Positions 34,447-47,275 of a stretch of DNA of 64,000 nt are shown here, piece by piece. Numbering within the stretch: the first letter of the stretch is position 1; the number at the start of each line of letters is the position of its first letter. Source of the stretch: an uncultured Bacilli bacterium (lineage in GTDB: Bacteria > Bacillota_I > Bacilli_A > RF39 > UBA660). The stretch covers positions 18,400 to 82,399 of the forward strand of contig CALVUX010000005.1 of NCBI GenBank assembly GCA_944363715.1, read 5' to 3'. A program made the position numbers and the translations under genes. The notes beneath the pieces are model-generated. The model was not told the DNA's origin and made no database searches. It was given only the letters and a program-made list of their open reading frames with translations.

Positions 34447-35367
34447 TTAGTTGTTTATTTCTAATTCTAGATGCTCTTTATCAGAGATTAAAGGTGTATT
34501 TAAAACTCTAAACTTCTTGTCATTATAGAATAAGTATCTTAATTCATCAAAGTTTTTATTAGGGTCTAACATTAGAGTTGCAAGGTCATCTAAGTCTTTT
34601 AAATCTTCTTTTGTAAGATTAAAAAATTCATTATCATCATCAATATAACTAGGCATAAATAGATATGATATTTCATCTCCCATAAGAGCATGAAAATCAA
34701 AGAAAAGTGTGTATGCTAGCATATTTAAGCCTTGGAATGTGGAGCCGTGGACATATTTATTTATATCATCTTTACCACTTCTAACATTAAGCCAGACTTC
34801 GGCAATCCAAGAAAAGTTTTTATGAGGCATATCTGTGTGAGCTTTACCACTATCAGAATCTGGGTCACAAGTTATCCATCTATTCTCACTTTCATTATAA
34901 TATTCTATAATCCAGTGGTCAAAACATCTACCATCATTAGTTAAATAGGAAGCGAAACCACTACGAACTCTACATGGTATTCCTTTCGCTTTCAGAATAG
35001 ATGCAAGTAGTACGGCAACATAACGACAGGTTATAACTACTTTATGTCTTATTTCTCTATTTTTAGTAAAACCTCTTTCATCTTGTCTAAATAGTTCTGC
35101 TGTTATAGCTGGTGCAGTTAGTAAGATATCATCATGACTAATATATTTCCACCAAGGATATTCTTCAGAAACATGGTCGTGGCTTTTACCCTTCTCTAAT
35201 TGTTCTTTTCTACTTCTCCTTAATTCAGTTCTATGAATTGTTTGAGATAAAATTAATTCTGTTAACTCTTCCATATCATCCGGTAAACTTTTATAGTACT
35301 CTTTACATGGTTCATAATTAGTATACATACTTGTTTTTAAATAAAACTTTAACATTTCTTCATTCAT
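34447..35367 (-). CDS. Transglutaminase-like domain protein
   Basis: From the ATG at 35367 after GGAGGTTATTATT the protein has 306 residues. The core shows the transglutaminase/protease-like triad. VVITCRYVAVLLASILKAKGIPCRVRSGFA carries the Cys. FDHWIIEYYNESENRWITCDPD carries the His and Asp. The N-terminal ~90 residues are charged and helical, and the C-terminal third is acidic and helical. No signal peptide is present, so it is probably cytosolic. These folds act as peptidases, peptide-N-glycanases or cross-linkers, and the substrate is not known. Confidence 0.82.
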   Translation of the reverse strand: MNEEMLKFYLKTSMYTNYEPCKEYYKSLPDDMEELTELILSQTIHRTELRRSRKEQLEKGKSHDHVSEEYPWWKYISHDDILLTAPAITAELFRQDERGFTKNREIRHKVVITCRYVAVLLASILKAKGIPCRVRSGFASYLTNDGRCFDHWIIEYYNESENRWITCDPDSDSGKAHTDMPHKNFSWIAEVWLNVRSGKDDINKYVHGSTFQGLNMLAYTLFFDFHALMGDEISYLFMPSYIDDDNEFFNLTKEDLKDLDDLATLMLDPNKNFDELRYLFYNDKKFRVLNTPLISDKEHLELEINN

Positions 35368-35437
35368 AATAATAACCTCCATATTTATTATAGAGGTTTA
35401 ATTTATTTAAATCTTTACTTTTATACAATGAAAAATG

Positions 35438-36231
35438 TCATGTTAAAGGAAACCAAATTTCTACATAATTATCATAATATATTTCAAGATAGTTTTTTTC
35501 TTTCAATTTATAGTTTAGACTTGGTAAGTAGATATCTTCTGTATTATTTATATAGTTATTAATATCAAGAGCCTTAAACGAGGAGGTTGTAATTACAAAC
35601 CAACTTGATGAAGATATAGTAAATCTTGAAGCATTATCCCATTTTTCTTCTAACCCCACATGATAATAAAATTCTTCAGTATTATTTTTTATAAGTTCTG
35701 ATATTCCATAACGTTTTTTAGTATTATTAAATTCTTTATTTTTTTCTTTTATACACTTCCAATAGTTTTAAATAATATTAGAATTGTTATTGATAGGAAA
35801 TAATTGTTTTAAAGTGTATAAAGTAAATTTTTTATTATCCTCAATCTTATATTTTATATCGTTTGTATTTGTAAAATTAGATTTAAAATGTAGTACAGGA
35901 TAAATTTTAGATACTTTAACATTCTTAACTTCTTTTGGTGTTACATTATGAAAAGATATAAAACTTCTTGTAAATGATGAAGGATTTGTGTAGCCATAGG
36001 TGTTAGCGACATCAATTACTTTCATGTTATTACGTAAATCTTTCGCTGCTAAGGTTAATCTCCTATATCTTACATATTCTTTCATTGTAATTCCTGTCAA
36101 AAGTTTAAATAGTTGTTCTGCAATATAAAGATTAGTACCTAGTATTTTTGCAGTTTTATTATAGTCTATTTTTCCTTTAGATTATTTTCTAAGTAATCTA
36201 TAACTTCATTTAGTTGTTTATATATATTCAT
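35438..36231 (-). pseudogene. AraC-family regulator with GyrI-like domain, broken by a frameshift and a stop
   Basis: The gene starts at the ATG at 36231 behind GGGGTG. About 20 codons in, at NNLKEK near 36170, a frameshift ends the frame. The correct frame continues as IDYNKTAKILGTNLYIAEQLFKLLTG. The body has the AraC HTH (MKEYVRYRRLTLAAKDL, VIDVANTYGYTNPSSFTRSF). An in-frame TAA at 35768-35770 then interrupts the C-terminal effector domain, which resumes as NYWKCIKEKNKEF and ends in LEIYYDNYVEIWFPL. Two lesions make a sequencing error less likely than real decay. When intact it would have been about 260 residues. Confidence 0.82.
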
Positions 36232-36258
36232 AAATAACACCCCACTATTAGTATAACA

Positions 36259-36289
36259 AAAAAAGACTTGAGTGTTAAAAAAGTCTTCG
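36259..36289 (-). terminator. Terminator of the 36307 gene
   Basis: On the minus strand AAGACTT, a loop, AAGTCTT and a long T run follow the gene by about 15 bases. Confidence 0.8.
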
Positions 36290-36306
36290 TATTTAGCAAT
36301 TATATA

Positions 36307-37266
36307 TTATCCTTTTGTTTCAGTGATTTCTAATGATAACATTTCTACTTTAGAATATTTTGCACCACCAATTCTAGCAGTGTTTCCTTCTACCTTATAT
36401 ACGTTGTCTTCTTGGTCGTATTTTAATGTTTTTCCTTCTAATCCTACTATATAATCGCCATCAATTTTTACACGTGCATTTTCAGGAATGACAATATCCA
36501 TTTCTCTATCTAATATTTCTTTTAAATTTTCTGTAGGTGTTAAAACTTTAATTTTTCCGTCTATTATAGCTTTAGCTTGTTCTGACATATTATTATATAT
36601 TTCTTCTTTATTTCCTTTGTCCATTATGTCAGCATCAGCATATTCCATTATTTCTTTTCTAACAGTATCGTTTAATTGATTAGATGTTATGTAGTAAGTA
36701 TCTGTTTTGTTAAAAGATGGTTGCTCACTATTATCTATATTTAAATTTTTATCTCCGTTACTATCTACTATATTTCTTAAACCATTGAGATACTCTGTTG
36801 CAGCTTCTGCAGTTGTATATCCCATTGCTGTATAATTACCATCTTCGTTCAATTGTAAAATTAGATATGAGCCATTTTCTTGTAATTCAAATTTCAAAGG
36901 TTTGTCTGTCCAATATGATGTTTGAATATTAGCAGATTCTATAAAGTTACCATTAGTGGCAGCTTCTGCACTAGATGCTATTTTACTAATTCCATTTTCT
37001 CCTAACAAAGTAGTAAAAGCATTAGATAATTGCTCTAAATTAGCACTATTTCCAAGTTCTTCTTGAGTGGCTATAATAACATTTTGGTATAAATCGGGAA
37101 TGACTTCAACTATTTCAGCAGCTACTTCATTATTTTGTGTAACATCTAAATCATAATTTTCTACTGTTCCTTGGTTAATATTTGCTACTTCATTGGCAAC
37201 ATTTTTCCCAACTTTTATTCCTTCTGTAATACCACTTTTAATATCAGGCGCTTTAATTTTATCCAT
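36307..37266 (-). CDS. Unknown acidic protein next to the rRNA operon
   Basis: I do not recognise a family. The 319-residue protein is acidic, rich in Asn, Glu and Ala, and has no signal peptide or membrane segment. Residues 1-90 look helical (NVANEVANINQGTVENYDLD). The middle holds LKFELQENGSYLILQLNEDGNYTAMGYTTAEAATEYLNGL, and the C-terminal part has short beta-strands such as RVKIDGDYIVGLEGKTLKYD. The ribosome binding site is GGAGGATAT. It has a strong promoter and its own terminator, so it is probably well expressed as a single gene. Confidence 0.75.
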   Translation of the reverse strand: MDKIKAPDIKSGITEGIKVGKNVANEVANINQGTVENYDLDVTQNNEVAAEIVEVIPDLYQNVIIATQEELGNSANLEQLSNAFTTLLGENGISKIASSAEAATNGNFIESANIQTSYWTDKPLKFELQENGSYLILQLNEDGNYTAMGYTTAEAATEYLNGLRNIVDSNGDKNLNIDNSEQPSFNKTDTYYITSNQLNDTVRKEIMEYADADIMDKGNKEEIYNNMSEQAKAIIDGKIKVLTPTENLKEILDREMDIVIPENARVKIDGDYIVGLEGKTLKYDQEDNVYKVEGNTARIGGAKYSKVEMLSLEITETKG

Positions 37267-37309
37267 ATATCCTCCATTATCAAAATTAATAATCTTATTC
37301 TTAATAATA

Positions 37310-37337
37310 ATTTTAACATAATATTACTTTATGTCAA
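37310..37337 (-). promoter_or_regulatory. Sigma-A promoter of the 36307 gene
   Basis: On the minus strand TTGACA (37332-37337) and TAAAAT (37310-37315) are separated by 16 bases, about 45 bases before the ATG. Confidence 0.7.
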
Positions 37338-37353
37338 TAATGCATACAAAAGA

Positions 37354-37383
37354 AAAAGACTAATCATTTAAGAAAAGTCTTTT
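37354..37383 (-). terminator. Terminator of the rRNA operon
   Basis: On the minus strand AAAAGACT pairs with AGTCTTTT and T/C-rich sequence follows, just beyond the 5S gene. Confidence 0.8.
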
Positions 37384-37397
37384 ATAAACAAAAAAAA

Positions 37398-37504
37398 TAG
37401 TAAGCAACTTCCTATTTTCGCATACACTATCGTCGGCGTTAGAGTGCTTAACTTCTGTGTTCGGGATGGGAACAGGTGTACCCACTCTGCTATCGTTACT
37501 TACT
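37398..37504 (-). rRNA. rrf: 5S ribosomal RNA
   Basis: The minus strand carries the conserved 5S core with CCTGTTCCCATCCCGAACAC and AGAAGTTAAGC. The 5' and 3' flanks (TAAGTAACGATAGCAGAG and the TAGGAAGTTGCTTA end) pair as helix I. Ends are set from this pairing and may be off by a few bases. Confidence 0.95.
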
Positions 37505-37566
37505 AAAATATAGAGAAATAATTCTCTGAAAACATAGATATTGTGTTCATCAAATTTATTAAATAG

Positions 37567-40484
<2,918 letters not shown>

Positions 40485-40696
40485 ACCATTTGTTGATATT
40501 ACTATCCTAATTTGATGAGATTTAAATAACTATACACTTAATAAATATAGTTACTTGTTATATTAAATGCTCGTGATTTAATATAACCACAATATCTAGT
40601 TTTCAAAGAACTATTTCCTGAGAGAAAATATTCTCTCAAAACCAAGCAAAACTTGTCAATTTAATTCGTTGTCAGTTAAGGAAATATACTCCTTAG
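40485..40696 (-). promoter_or_regulatory. 16S-23S spacer with boxA, no tRNA
   Basis: The 212-bp spacer holds no tRNA. GTTCTTTGAAAACT on the minus strand at 40598-40611 matches the boxA antitermination signal. Flanking AT-rich inverted sequences probably form the processing stems. Confidence 0.75.
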
Positions 40697-42270
<1,574 letters not shown>

Positions 42271-42330
42271 ATATTTAAAAGTTTAATTATTATAATTTAA
42301 TCCCGACAACTCAAAATTGACGTTTTGCTT

Positions 42331-42344
42331 AGTTTTCAAAGAAC
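42331..42344 (-). promoter_or_regulatory. boxA antitermination site in the rRNA leader
   Basis: GTTCTTTGAAAACT on the minus strand is identical to the copy in the 16S-23S spacer and lies about 60 bases before the 16S gene. Confidence 0.75.
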
Positions 42345-42373
42345 ATTTTTGCTTTTTCTCAAGCTGCGTTTTT

Positions 42374-42599
42374 AATATACCAAATTGTTTCTGTTTTGTC
42401 AACACTTTTTTTTATTTTTTTGCCGACTTTTCTCTTCGGTATATTTGACACTGACAATTAATGTCAACGCTCCTCCACTATATCAATTTAAAACTTTTTT
42501 GTCAATACTTTTTTTTATTTTTTTGTTTTTTTTGACTCGTAATTAGTTCTAAATTTCAGTGACGTTTTCTAATATATCAGAGCTGCTTATTCCTGTCAA
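42374..42599 (-). promoter_or_regulatory. Tandem rRNA promoters
   Basis: On the minus strand three TTGACA boxes each have a -10 box after exactly 17 bases. They are 42594-42599 with TATATT at 42571-42576, 42500-42505 with TATAGT at 42477-42482, and 42397-42402 with TATATT at 42374-42379. A fourth TTGACA at 42462-42467 has only TATACC 18 bases on. A/T tracts upstream of each look like UP elements. The distal -35 box overlaps the TGA stop of the DUF402 gene. Confidence 0.85.
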
Positions 42600-43165
42600 C
42601 ACTTTTTTTTATTTTTTTTAATTTTTTTATTGCTTTCTAAATATAAGTAATATTTTACCCATCTATCTATATCATTATTATTAAAATAATTCTTTTTAAT
42701 TCTGATTTCATTTATTAAATCATTTAGTTGTTCTTTTATTATGTAATCTATTTCTTTTGGATATTTAAATTTGTTTTTATGATAGTTATATTCGTTTTTA
42801 TCTACTACTTTAAAGGCTCCACTTGAAAAAACTTTGACATCTAAATCATAATCAATATATTTTATTGTATTATCTTCTATTATTATGGGACTTGCCATAT
42901 TACAGTAATAACATATGCCTCTTCCTTTATATTGACCAATGATGTTGTACCACCTATTTAAAAAGAAATATAAAATCGCTGGTTCTTTCGTTTTCCATGT
43001 ATGACCATCTTTTTCTGTAACGGTTGTGCAATTATTAGCAAAGATTAAGATTCCTTTTTTGAAATCAAAATTTAAGAGTGTCGCTTCATCCCATGCTTTA
43101 TAGATTTGTCCATTATGTTTATAACTATGTATTTGATACTTATGCCCTATTTTTAATTTTTCCAC
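42596..43165 (-). CDS. DUF402 protein (Ntdp-like nucleotide phosphatase family)
   Basis: I take the GTG at 43165 after AAAGGAGGTGTTAAA, giving 189 residues. The sequence has the DUF402 pattern: YQIHSYKHNGQIYKAWDEATLL, then WYNIIGQYKGRGICYYCNMASP and IKYIDYDLDVKVFSSGAFKVVD with the conserved Asp residues that bind metal. Characterised members hydrolyse nucleoside di- and triphosphates. The lysine-rich tail is unusual. The stop codon overlaps the first rRNA promoter. Confidence 0.85.
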   Translation of the reverse strand: MEKLKIGHKYQIHSYKHNGQIYKAWDEATLLNFDFKKGILIFANNCTTVTEKDGHTWKTKEPAILYFFLNRWYNIIGQYKGRGICYYCNMASPIIIEDNTIKYIDYDLDVKVFSSGAFKVVDKNEYNYHKNKFKYPKEIDYIIKEQLNDLINEIRIKKNYFNNNDIDRWVKYYLYLESNKKIKKNKKKC

Positions 43166-43210
43166 TTTAACACCTCCTTTATCAATTAAAAGAAGCAAGT
43201 GATGCTGCAC

Positions 43211-43369
43211 TTACTTCCTTCCAAAATATTTTATACCCCAACATCCTATTAACAATAATATTATAGCAAGAGCTACTAGAAAGACAGGATCAGATATATA
43301 CTTAGATAAAAAATCATTTATTTTTACTGTTAAATCATCTAATGTGTCTTTTAAATTTAGAATTTGCAT
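43211..43369 (-). CDS. Small single-pass membrane protein
   Basis: A 52-codon frame begins four bases after the stop of the DUF308 gene. The first 28 residues are amphipathic (LNLKDTLDDLTVKINDFLSKY), followed by one membrane segment (PVFLVALAIILLLIGCWGI) and a basic end. The ribosome binding site is weak (GAGTGATAAA). Location and composition support a real small protein of unknown function. Confidence 0.55.
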   Translation of the reverse strand: MQILNLKDTLDDLTVKINDFLSKYISDPVFLVALAIILLLIGCWGIKYFGRK

Positions 43370-43373
43370 TTTA

Positions 43374-44006
43374 TCACTCATCTTCTCTATCTACTTCTTT
43401 AACAACTTTTGCAGTCTTTGTTTTTTTATTTCTAGGCTCTTTTCTATTAGTACTTATTTCTACGCTAATATTACTACTTTTTCTTAATATGAAACTATTA
43501 ATTATATCTAAAATAGCATAAATTATCATAAAAAGGCCAATAATTTGGGTAACTACCACAGCACTTGTAAAGGGATTAAATAATATTACTACTCCACAAA
43601 CTAAACATACTATAGCCATTATTAATGATGGTAAGAAATATTTGTTATCTAAATTTTTCAATACAAGAGCCTGTTGTACTTTGAAAGAACTACTTATAAT
43701 AACAGCAATTCCAACAACTATCGGGATAATACTACCAATAAACTCTGGTACTGTTACTAAAAATATTCCTGCTATTATACTTACAATACCATAGACTATA
43801 TTTAATTGTACAAAAATATCTCTAGAACCATTTCTTAAAAAGTTTATTATGGCAATAACACCTAATGCTATTAGGACACCGCCTACTAAATAAGATATAC
43901 CTACTAATGTCTCACTTGATTTAAAGAATAATAATAATCCTAGTAGTAATAAAAATATTGAACTAAGCAAAGATGGCCAAATTACTTTTTTAATTTCTAC
44001 TTTCAT
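43374..44006 (-). CDS. DUF308/HdeD-like membrane protein
   Basis: The 210-residue protein has six hydrophobic segments in three hairpins with the HdeD/DUF308 repeat, for example GVSYLVGGVLIALG-type and IVYGIVSIIAGIFLVTVP, VCLVCGVVILFNPFTSAVV. The C-terminal 35 residues are charged and cytosolic. In E. coli HdeD is linked to acid resistance, but the function here is unknown. It overlaps the end of the VanZ-RDD gene by 17 bases. Confidence 0.8.
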   Translation of the reverse strand: MKVEIKKVIWPSLLSSIFLLLLGLLLFFKSSETLVGISYLVGGVLIALGVIAIINFLRNGSRDIFVQLNIVYGIVSIIAGIFLVTVPEFIGSIIPIVVGIAVIISSSFKVQQALVLKNLDNKYFLPSLIMAIVCLVCGVVILFNPFTSAVVVTQIIGLFMIIYAILDIINSFILRKSSNISVEISTNRKEPRNKKTKTAKVVKEVDREDE

Positions 44007-45141
44007 CTTTAACCTCCTCTTTGTTATAGTTTATCACACTTTTAGTATCTTGACTAGGTTCATTTTCCTCATGGTCTATATAATAGACTGTACTTATGTT
44101 TTCTGTTTTAGTTAATCTTTCATATATTAAAGGCTTTTTACGACCAAAGAATTTTAAAAATATTTCGAAATAAGCATATATTGCAAATAAAATGTAAAAT
44201 AATGTTATAAGGCCGTTAATATAATGATTTAATTCTATAAAAATAATTGGGCCAAAGACAATTCCAAAGTAAAGTATTACTTGTCTTATAAATATAGATA
44301 GGTGTTTATGTTTGTTTTTACTTTCTAATTTTATTTTGACAAGGTATTTTCCTAAAGTAAGGGAAGTTATAGTAGGTAAAATTACATAATAAATTGCTGT
44401 CATTATTATTAAAGGTAACACAAAGTCATTAAAGTTTAATAAAGCAAGCATTATGAACATTATAGTCGCAAAGATAAAGATATCTATTAGAAAAGCTAGA
44501 AAGCGTCTATAAATTGAGACTACTTTACCTCTTTTATAAGATAGTTTATCTATTTTGTCTCTATCTGGTAAAAATATAGTAACAATTGGCGTAATTAGAT
44601 AACCTATTAGTCCTCCTAAGGTATTAATTATTAAATCATCAACATCAAAAAGACGATATGCTTTTGGATAAAGGCCATAAAGACCTGTAAGCTGAGTTAT
44701 TTCAAAGTATAGACTTAATAAAAATGTATAAATGATAGTAGTATACCATTTTTTCTTAAAGTAATATCTTAAGTAGATTCCAAAGGGAATGGTAATTGCA
44801 ATATTAAAGAGTTTTGTATAAACTATGGGAGATTTTAGGAAAGATAAAACTCCACTTGTCTCTTTAAAGGCCTCTATAAAGTCACCTATAAAGGTAAATG
44901 GTATTAACTGGGGAACTTTAGTTGGCATCATTAATACTTCTTCTTTACTAGGTAGAGGTAATATTACAAGAAAGTAAGCGGTTAAAAGATATAGAATAAA
45001 AGTATAGACAATACTACTTCTAATTAAAGGTACTGAGCCGTACTTATGATATTGTAATAATAGATATGGTAGAGTTATTAAGAATGCTAGAAAGGGAAAA
45101 ATAAGGAAAGCTGTTTTTATTGATTCTAAATATACTTCCAT
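43990..45141 (-). CDS. VanZ-RDD fusion membrane protein
   Basis: The 383-residue protein has an N-terminal VanZ-like domain (about residues 1-200) with FEITQLTGLYGLYPKAYRLFDVDDLIINTLGGLIGYLI. An RDD domain follows (about 205-340), with YRRFLAFLIDIFIFATIMFI and SLTLGKYLVKIKL. VanZ-like proteins are tied to teicoplanin resistance and envelope functions, and RDD proteins to transport. The fused form is known in Bacillota but its job is not settled. The cytosolic tail is acidic. Confidence 0.87.
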   Translation of the reverse strand: MEVYLESIKTAFLIFPFLAFLITLPYLLLQYHKYGSVPLIRSSIVYTFILYLLTAYFLVILPLPSKEEVLMMPTKVPQLIPFTFIGDFIEAFKETSGVLSFLKSPIVYTKLFNIAITIPFGIYLRYYFKKKWYTTIIYTFLLSLYFEITQLTGLYGLYPKAYRLFDVDDLIINTLGGLIGYLITPIVTIFLPDRDKIDKLSYKRGKVVSIYRRFLAFLIDIFIFATIMFIMLALLNFNDFVLPLIIMTAIYYVILPTITSLTLGKYLVKIKLESKNKHKHLSIFIRQVILYFGIVFGPIIFIELNHYINGLITLFYILFAIYAYFEIFLKFFGRKKPLIYERLTKTENISTVYYIDHEENEPSQDTKSVINYNKEEVKDESRN

Positions 45142-45149
45142 AAATTCTC

Positions 45150-46112
45150 CTAGAATAATTCTAATACTTCATCAAGACTAATAGTACCATTAAAATATTC
45201 AGTTAGTTTTTCTATAAAAGGAGAAGTTTGATTATTCTTTTTTAATAGTTTTGTTAAAGAGGTAATGGCAATACTTCCTTCAACTGTATAATGTTTCTTA
45301 TAAACATCAGCTTCATTCTTATTAGTATATAGTAAAACTCCATAACTATAGTTACGACTAGTTTTACTGTTACAAGTTAGTAAAATATCTCCTAGGGCAC
45401 CATAACAAGTAGAAGTACTCTCTTTTCCTCCTAGTTTAATTACTAAGTCTTTAGCAAAGTTATATATTTTTGTTAAGTAATAAGCATTAGTAGAGTCACC
45501 CCTATATTTACTATTAATACTTCCCATTAGTATTGCTAAAACATTTTTAATAACACCATATAGTTCTAATCCGATATAATCGTCTATTACTTCTATTTCA
45601 ACGTTAGTATCTTTAAATAGTTTTAACATTAACTCTTTAGTCTTTTCATCTTTACTACCAAGTGTTAATCCTGCTTTACTATTAATGATAAGTTCTTTGG
45701 CAAAAGTTGGTCCTGCAAGATATGATACTTGTCCTTTTAAACCTAACTCTTCATAAATTTCTGTCATTAATAAATCTGTATTCTTTTCAAGACCCTTAGA
45801 TACTAATATTACTCTACTATTATCATTTAGATAGTCTTTAATCCTTGTTAGGACCTCTCTTACATGATTACATGGAACCGCTACAATAATTAAATCTGAA
45901 TTATTTAAAGCAATACTCAAATCCATGGTAACATCTAGATTAGAAGCCAATTCTATTCCAGTTAAGACTCTATCATAAGTGTTATTATTAGTTATTTCTA
46001 AATATTCTTCTTCAAATGCCGTCCAAAAGACAATATCGGCTTTACTTTTTTCATGTAATAAATTTCCAAGAGCAAGACCAAAGGCTCCTGTTCCTAAAAT
46101 TGTTACTTGCAT
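45150..46112 (-). CDS. gpsA: Glycerol-3-phosphate dehydrogenase [NAD(P)+]
   Basis: GpsA reduces dihydroxyacetone phosphate to sn-glycerol 3-phosphate for phospholipid synthesis. The 320-residue protein has the Rossmann motif VTILGTGAFGLALGNLL, SKGLEKNT, LAGPTFAKEL, the catalytic Lys in ELYGVIKNVLAILMGSI, and the C-terminal ARN-like region TSTCYGALGDILLTCNSKTSRNYSYG. It is about 15 residues shorter than usual. Confidence 0.95.
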   Translation of the reverse strand: MQVTILGTGAFGLALGNLLHEKSKADIVFWTAFEEEYLEITNNNTYDRVLTGIELASNLDVTMDLSIALNNSDLIIVAVPCNHVREVLTRIKDYLNDNSRVILVSKGLEKNTDLLMTEIYEELGLKGQVSYLAGPTFAKELIINSKAGLTLGSKDEKTKELMLKLFKDTNVEIEVIDDYIGLELYGVIKNVLAILMGSINSKYRGDSTNAYYLTKIYNFAKDLVIKLGGKESTSTCYGALGDILLTCNSKTSRNYSYGVLLYTNKNEADVYKKHYTVEGSIAITSLTKLLKKNNQTSPFIEKLTEYFNGTISLDEVLELF

Positions 46113-46163
46113 ATTATCACCTTCATATTAATGATACTAACATCTTCTCTTTTTGACAAGAAA

Positions 46164-46191
46164 AATAATCTTACTAATTTGTAAGATTATT
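46164..46191 (-). terminator. Terminator of the LiaF-like gene
   Basis: On the minus strand AATAATCTTAC pairs perfectly with GTAAGATTATT, followed by TTTC, overlapping the gene's stop. Confidence 0.85.
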
Positions 46192-46843
46192 ACTTAACCT
46201 CTGTTCCACCAAAGATTGATATACAGTTAATTGTTAAAGTTGAAACCTTCTTTTTATCGGTTGTGACTGCTTTATTTTCATTGCCTCCAAATAGTGAGAA
46301 AGAATTAAATTTCACTTTAAAATTATCATTTACAAAAATACTAGTTCCTCCAAAAATAGAATAAGCATTAATAGTTATATCTTCTTTTAAATCTACTCCT
46401 CTTAAATCTAAATCTACTCCTCCAAAGATACTATAAATATTAGCACCTTTAAAATTAGTATCTGTTATTCTTTCTTCTAGGCCACTAAAGATACCATAAT
46501 AGTTTTTTAGATTATTATCTTTTCTTTTAAATACTTTTTTTACTTTCAGACTCTCTATTACAATAAATATTCCTATGATTATTAAAAGAATAGGGAAAAA
46601 TGCATTATCTAGAGGATCTTTAATAATATTTAATTCTTCTAATAAAAACCAAATACCAATATATAAAACAGTTGTGTTTGCAAGAGTAAATTTCTTACCT
46701 TTTATAATATAGTATAGAGATGATGCCATTAAAACTAAAGGTATTAAATAAGAAAAATCAATATTGAATTCTGGTGCAATTATTGATATTAAAAATAAAG
46801 CTCCTATTAAAATAAAAATTAAACCTATAAACATATTTGTCAC
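46190..46843 (-). CDS. LiaF-like membrane protein
   Basis: The 217-residue protein has four membrane segments (residues 1-105) and a C-terminal beta-helical domain with repeated FGG turns (IYSIFGGVDLDLRGVDL, AYSIFGGTSIFVND, SFSLFGGNENKA, CISIFGGTEV). This is the LiaF/cell-wall-active antibiotic response fold. LiaF inhibits the LiaRS envelope-stress system, but no LiaRS genes are adjacent. The ribosome binding site is AAGGAAGTGACAAAT. Confidence 0.85.
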   Translation of the reverse strand: MTNMFIGLIFILIGALFLISIIAPEFNIDFSYLIPLVLMASSLYYIIKGKKFTLANTTVLYIGIWFLLEELNIIKDPLDNAFFPILLIIIGIFIVIESLKVKKVFKRKDNNLKNYYGIFSGLEERITDTNFKGANIYSIFGGVDLDLRGVDLKEDITINAYSIFGGTSIFVNDNFKVKFNSFSLFGGNENKAVTTDKKKVSTLTINCISIFGGTEVK

Positions 46844-46987
46844 TTCCTTAATTTAATTATATAAGACTTAAGGATTATTATCAACTATTATACATAATTT
46901 AATCTTTTTTACCAATACTATTATTAGTCATATAACCAGTAGTCGTATAGCCATGGTTATTGTTAAAATTAGTTTGAGGGCGATAAA

Positions 46988-47239
46988 ATGAATAAAGATG
47001 GTATTGAGGTTAGAATTGGCGACAGTGCTTTTTACTTCAAACTCGGCAATATACTTGCTAAGAGGAAGATAAGTAAAAATAAACTTAGCCAAGACACAGA
47101 GACTGATTATAAAGTTATTACAAGATATATAGATGGTGATTTAACTAGACTAGATATCAATGTTTTGGAAAGACTTTGTAGTTATTTAGAATGTGATATC
47201 TCTGATATTGTCGAACTAAAAAAAGATGTTTTTAAGTAA
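46988..47239 (+). CDS. XRE/Cro-family HTH protein
   Basis: The 83-residue protein is a short DNA-binding regulator with LGNILAKRKISKNKLSQDTETDYKVITRYIDGDLTRLDINVLERLCSYLECDISDIVEL, the Cro/C1 fold of the YozG/DUF739-like kind. It stands alone between convergent and divergent genes. The target is unknown. Confidence 0.88.
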   Translation: MNKDGIEVRIGDSAFYFKLGNILAKRKISKNKLSQDTETDYKVITRYIDGDLTRLDINVLERLCSYLECDISDIVELKKDVFK

Positions 47240-47275
47240 AAAAGTTTAAGATTTTACTCTTAAGCTTTTTTCTTT
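47238..47275. terminator. Bidirectional terminator
   Basis: AAAAAAGTTTAAGA and TCTTAAGCTTTTTT form a stem with A and T runs on either side, serving the XRE gene and the convergent membrane protein gene. Confidence 0.8.

Noticed and set aside
40485..40696. tRNA-Ile/Ala genes in the 16S-23S spacer
   Set aside because: No cloverleaf-like sequence or T-loop motif is seen on either strand.
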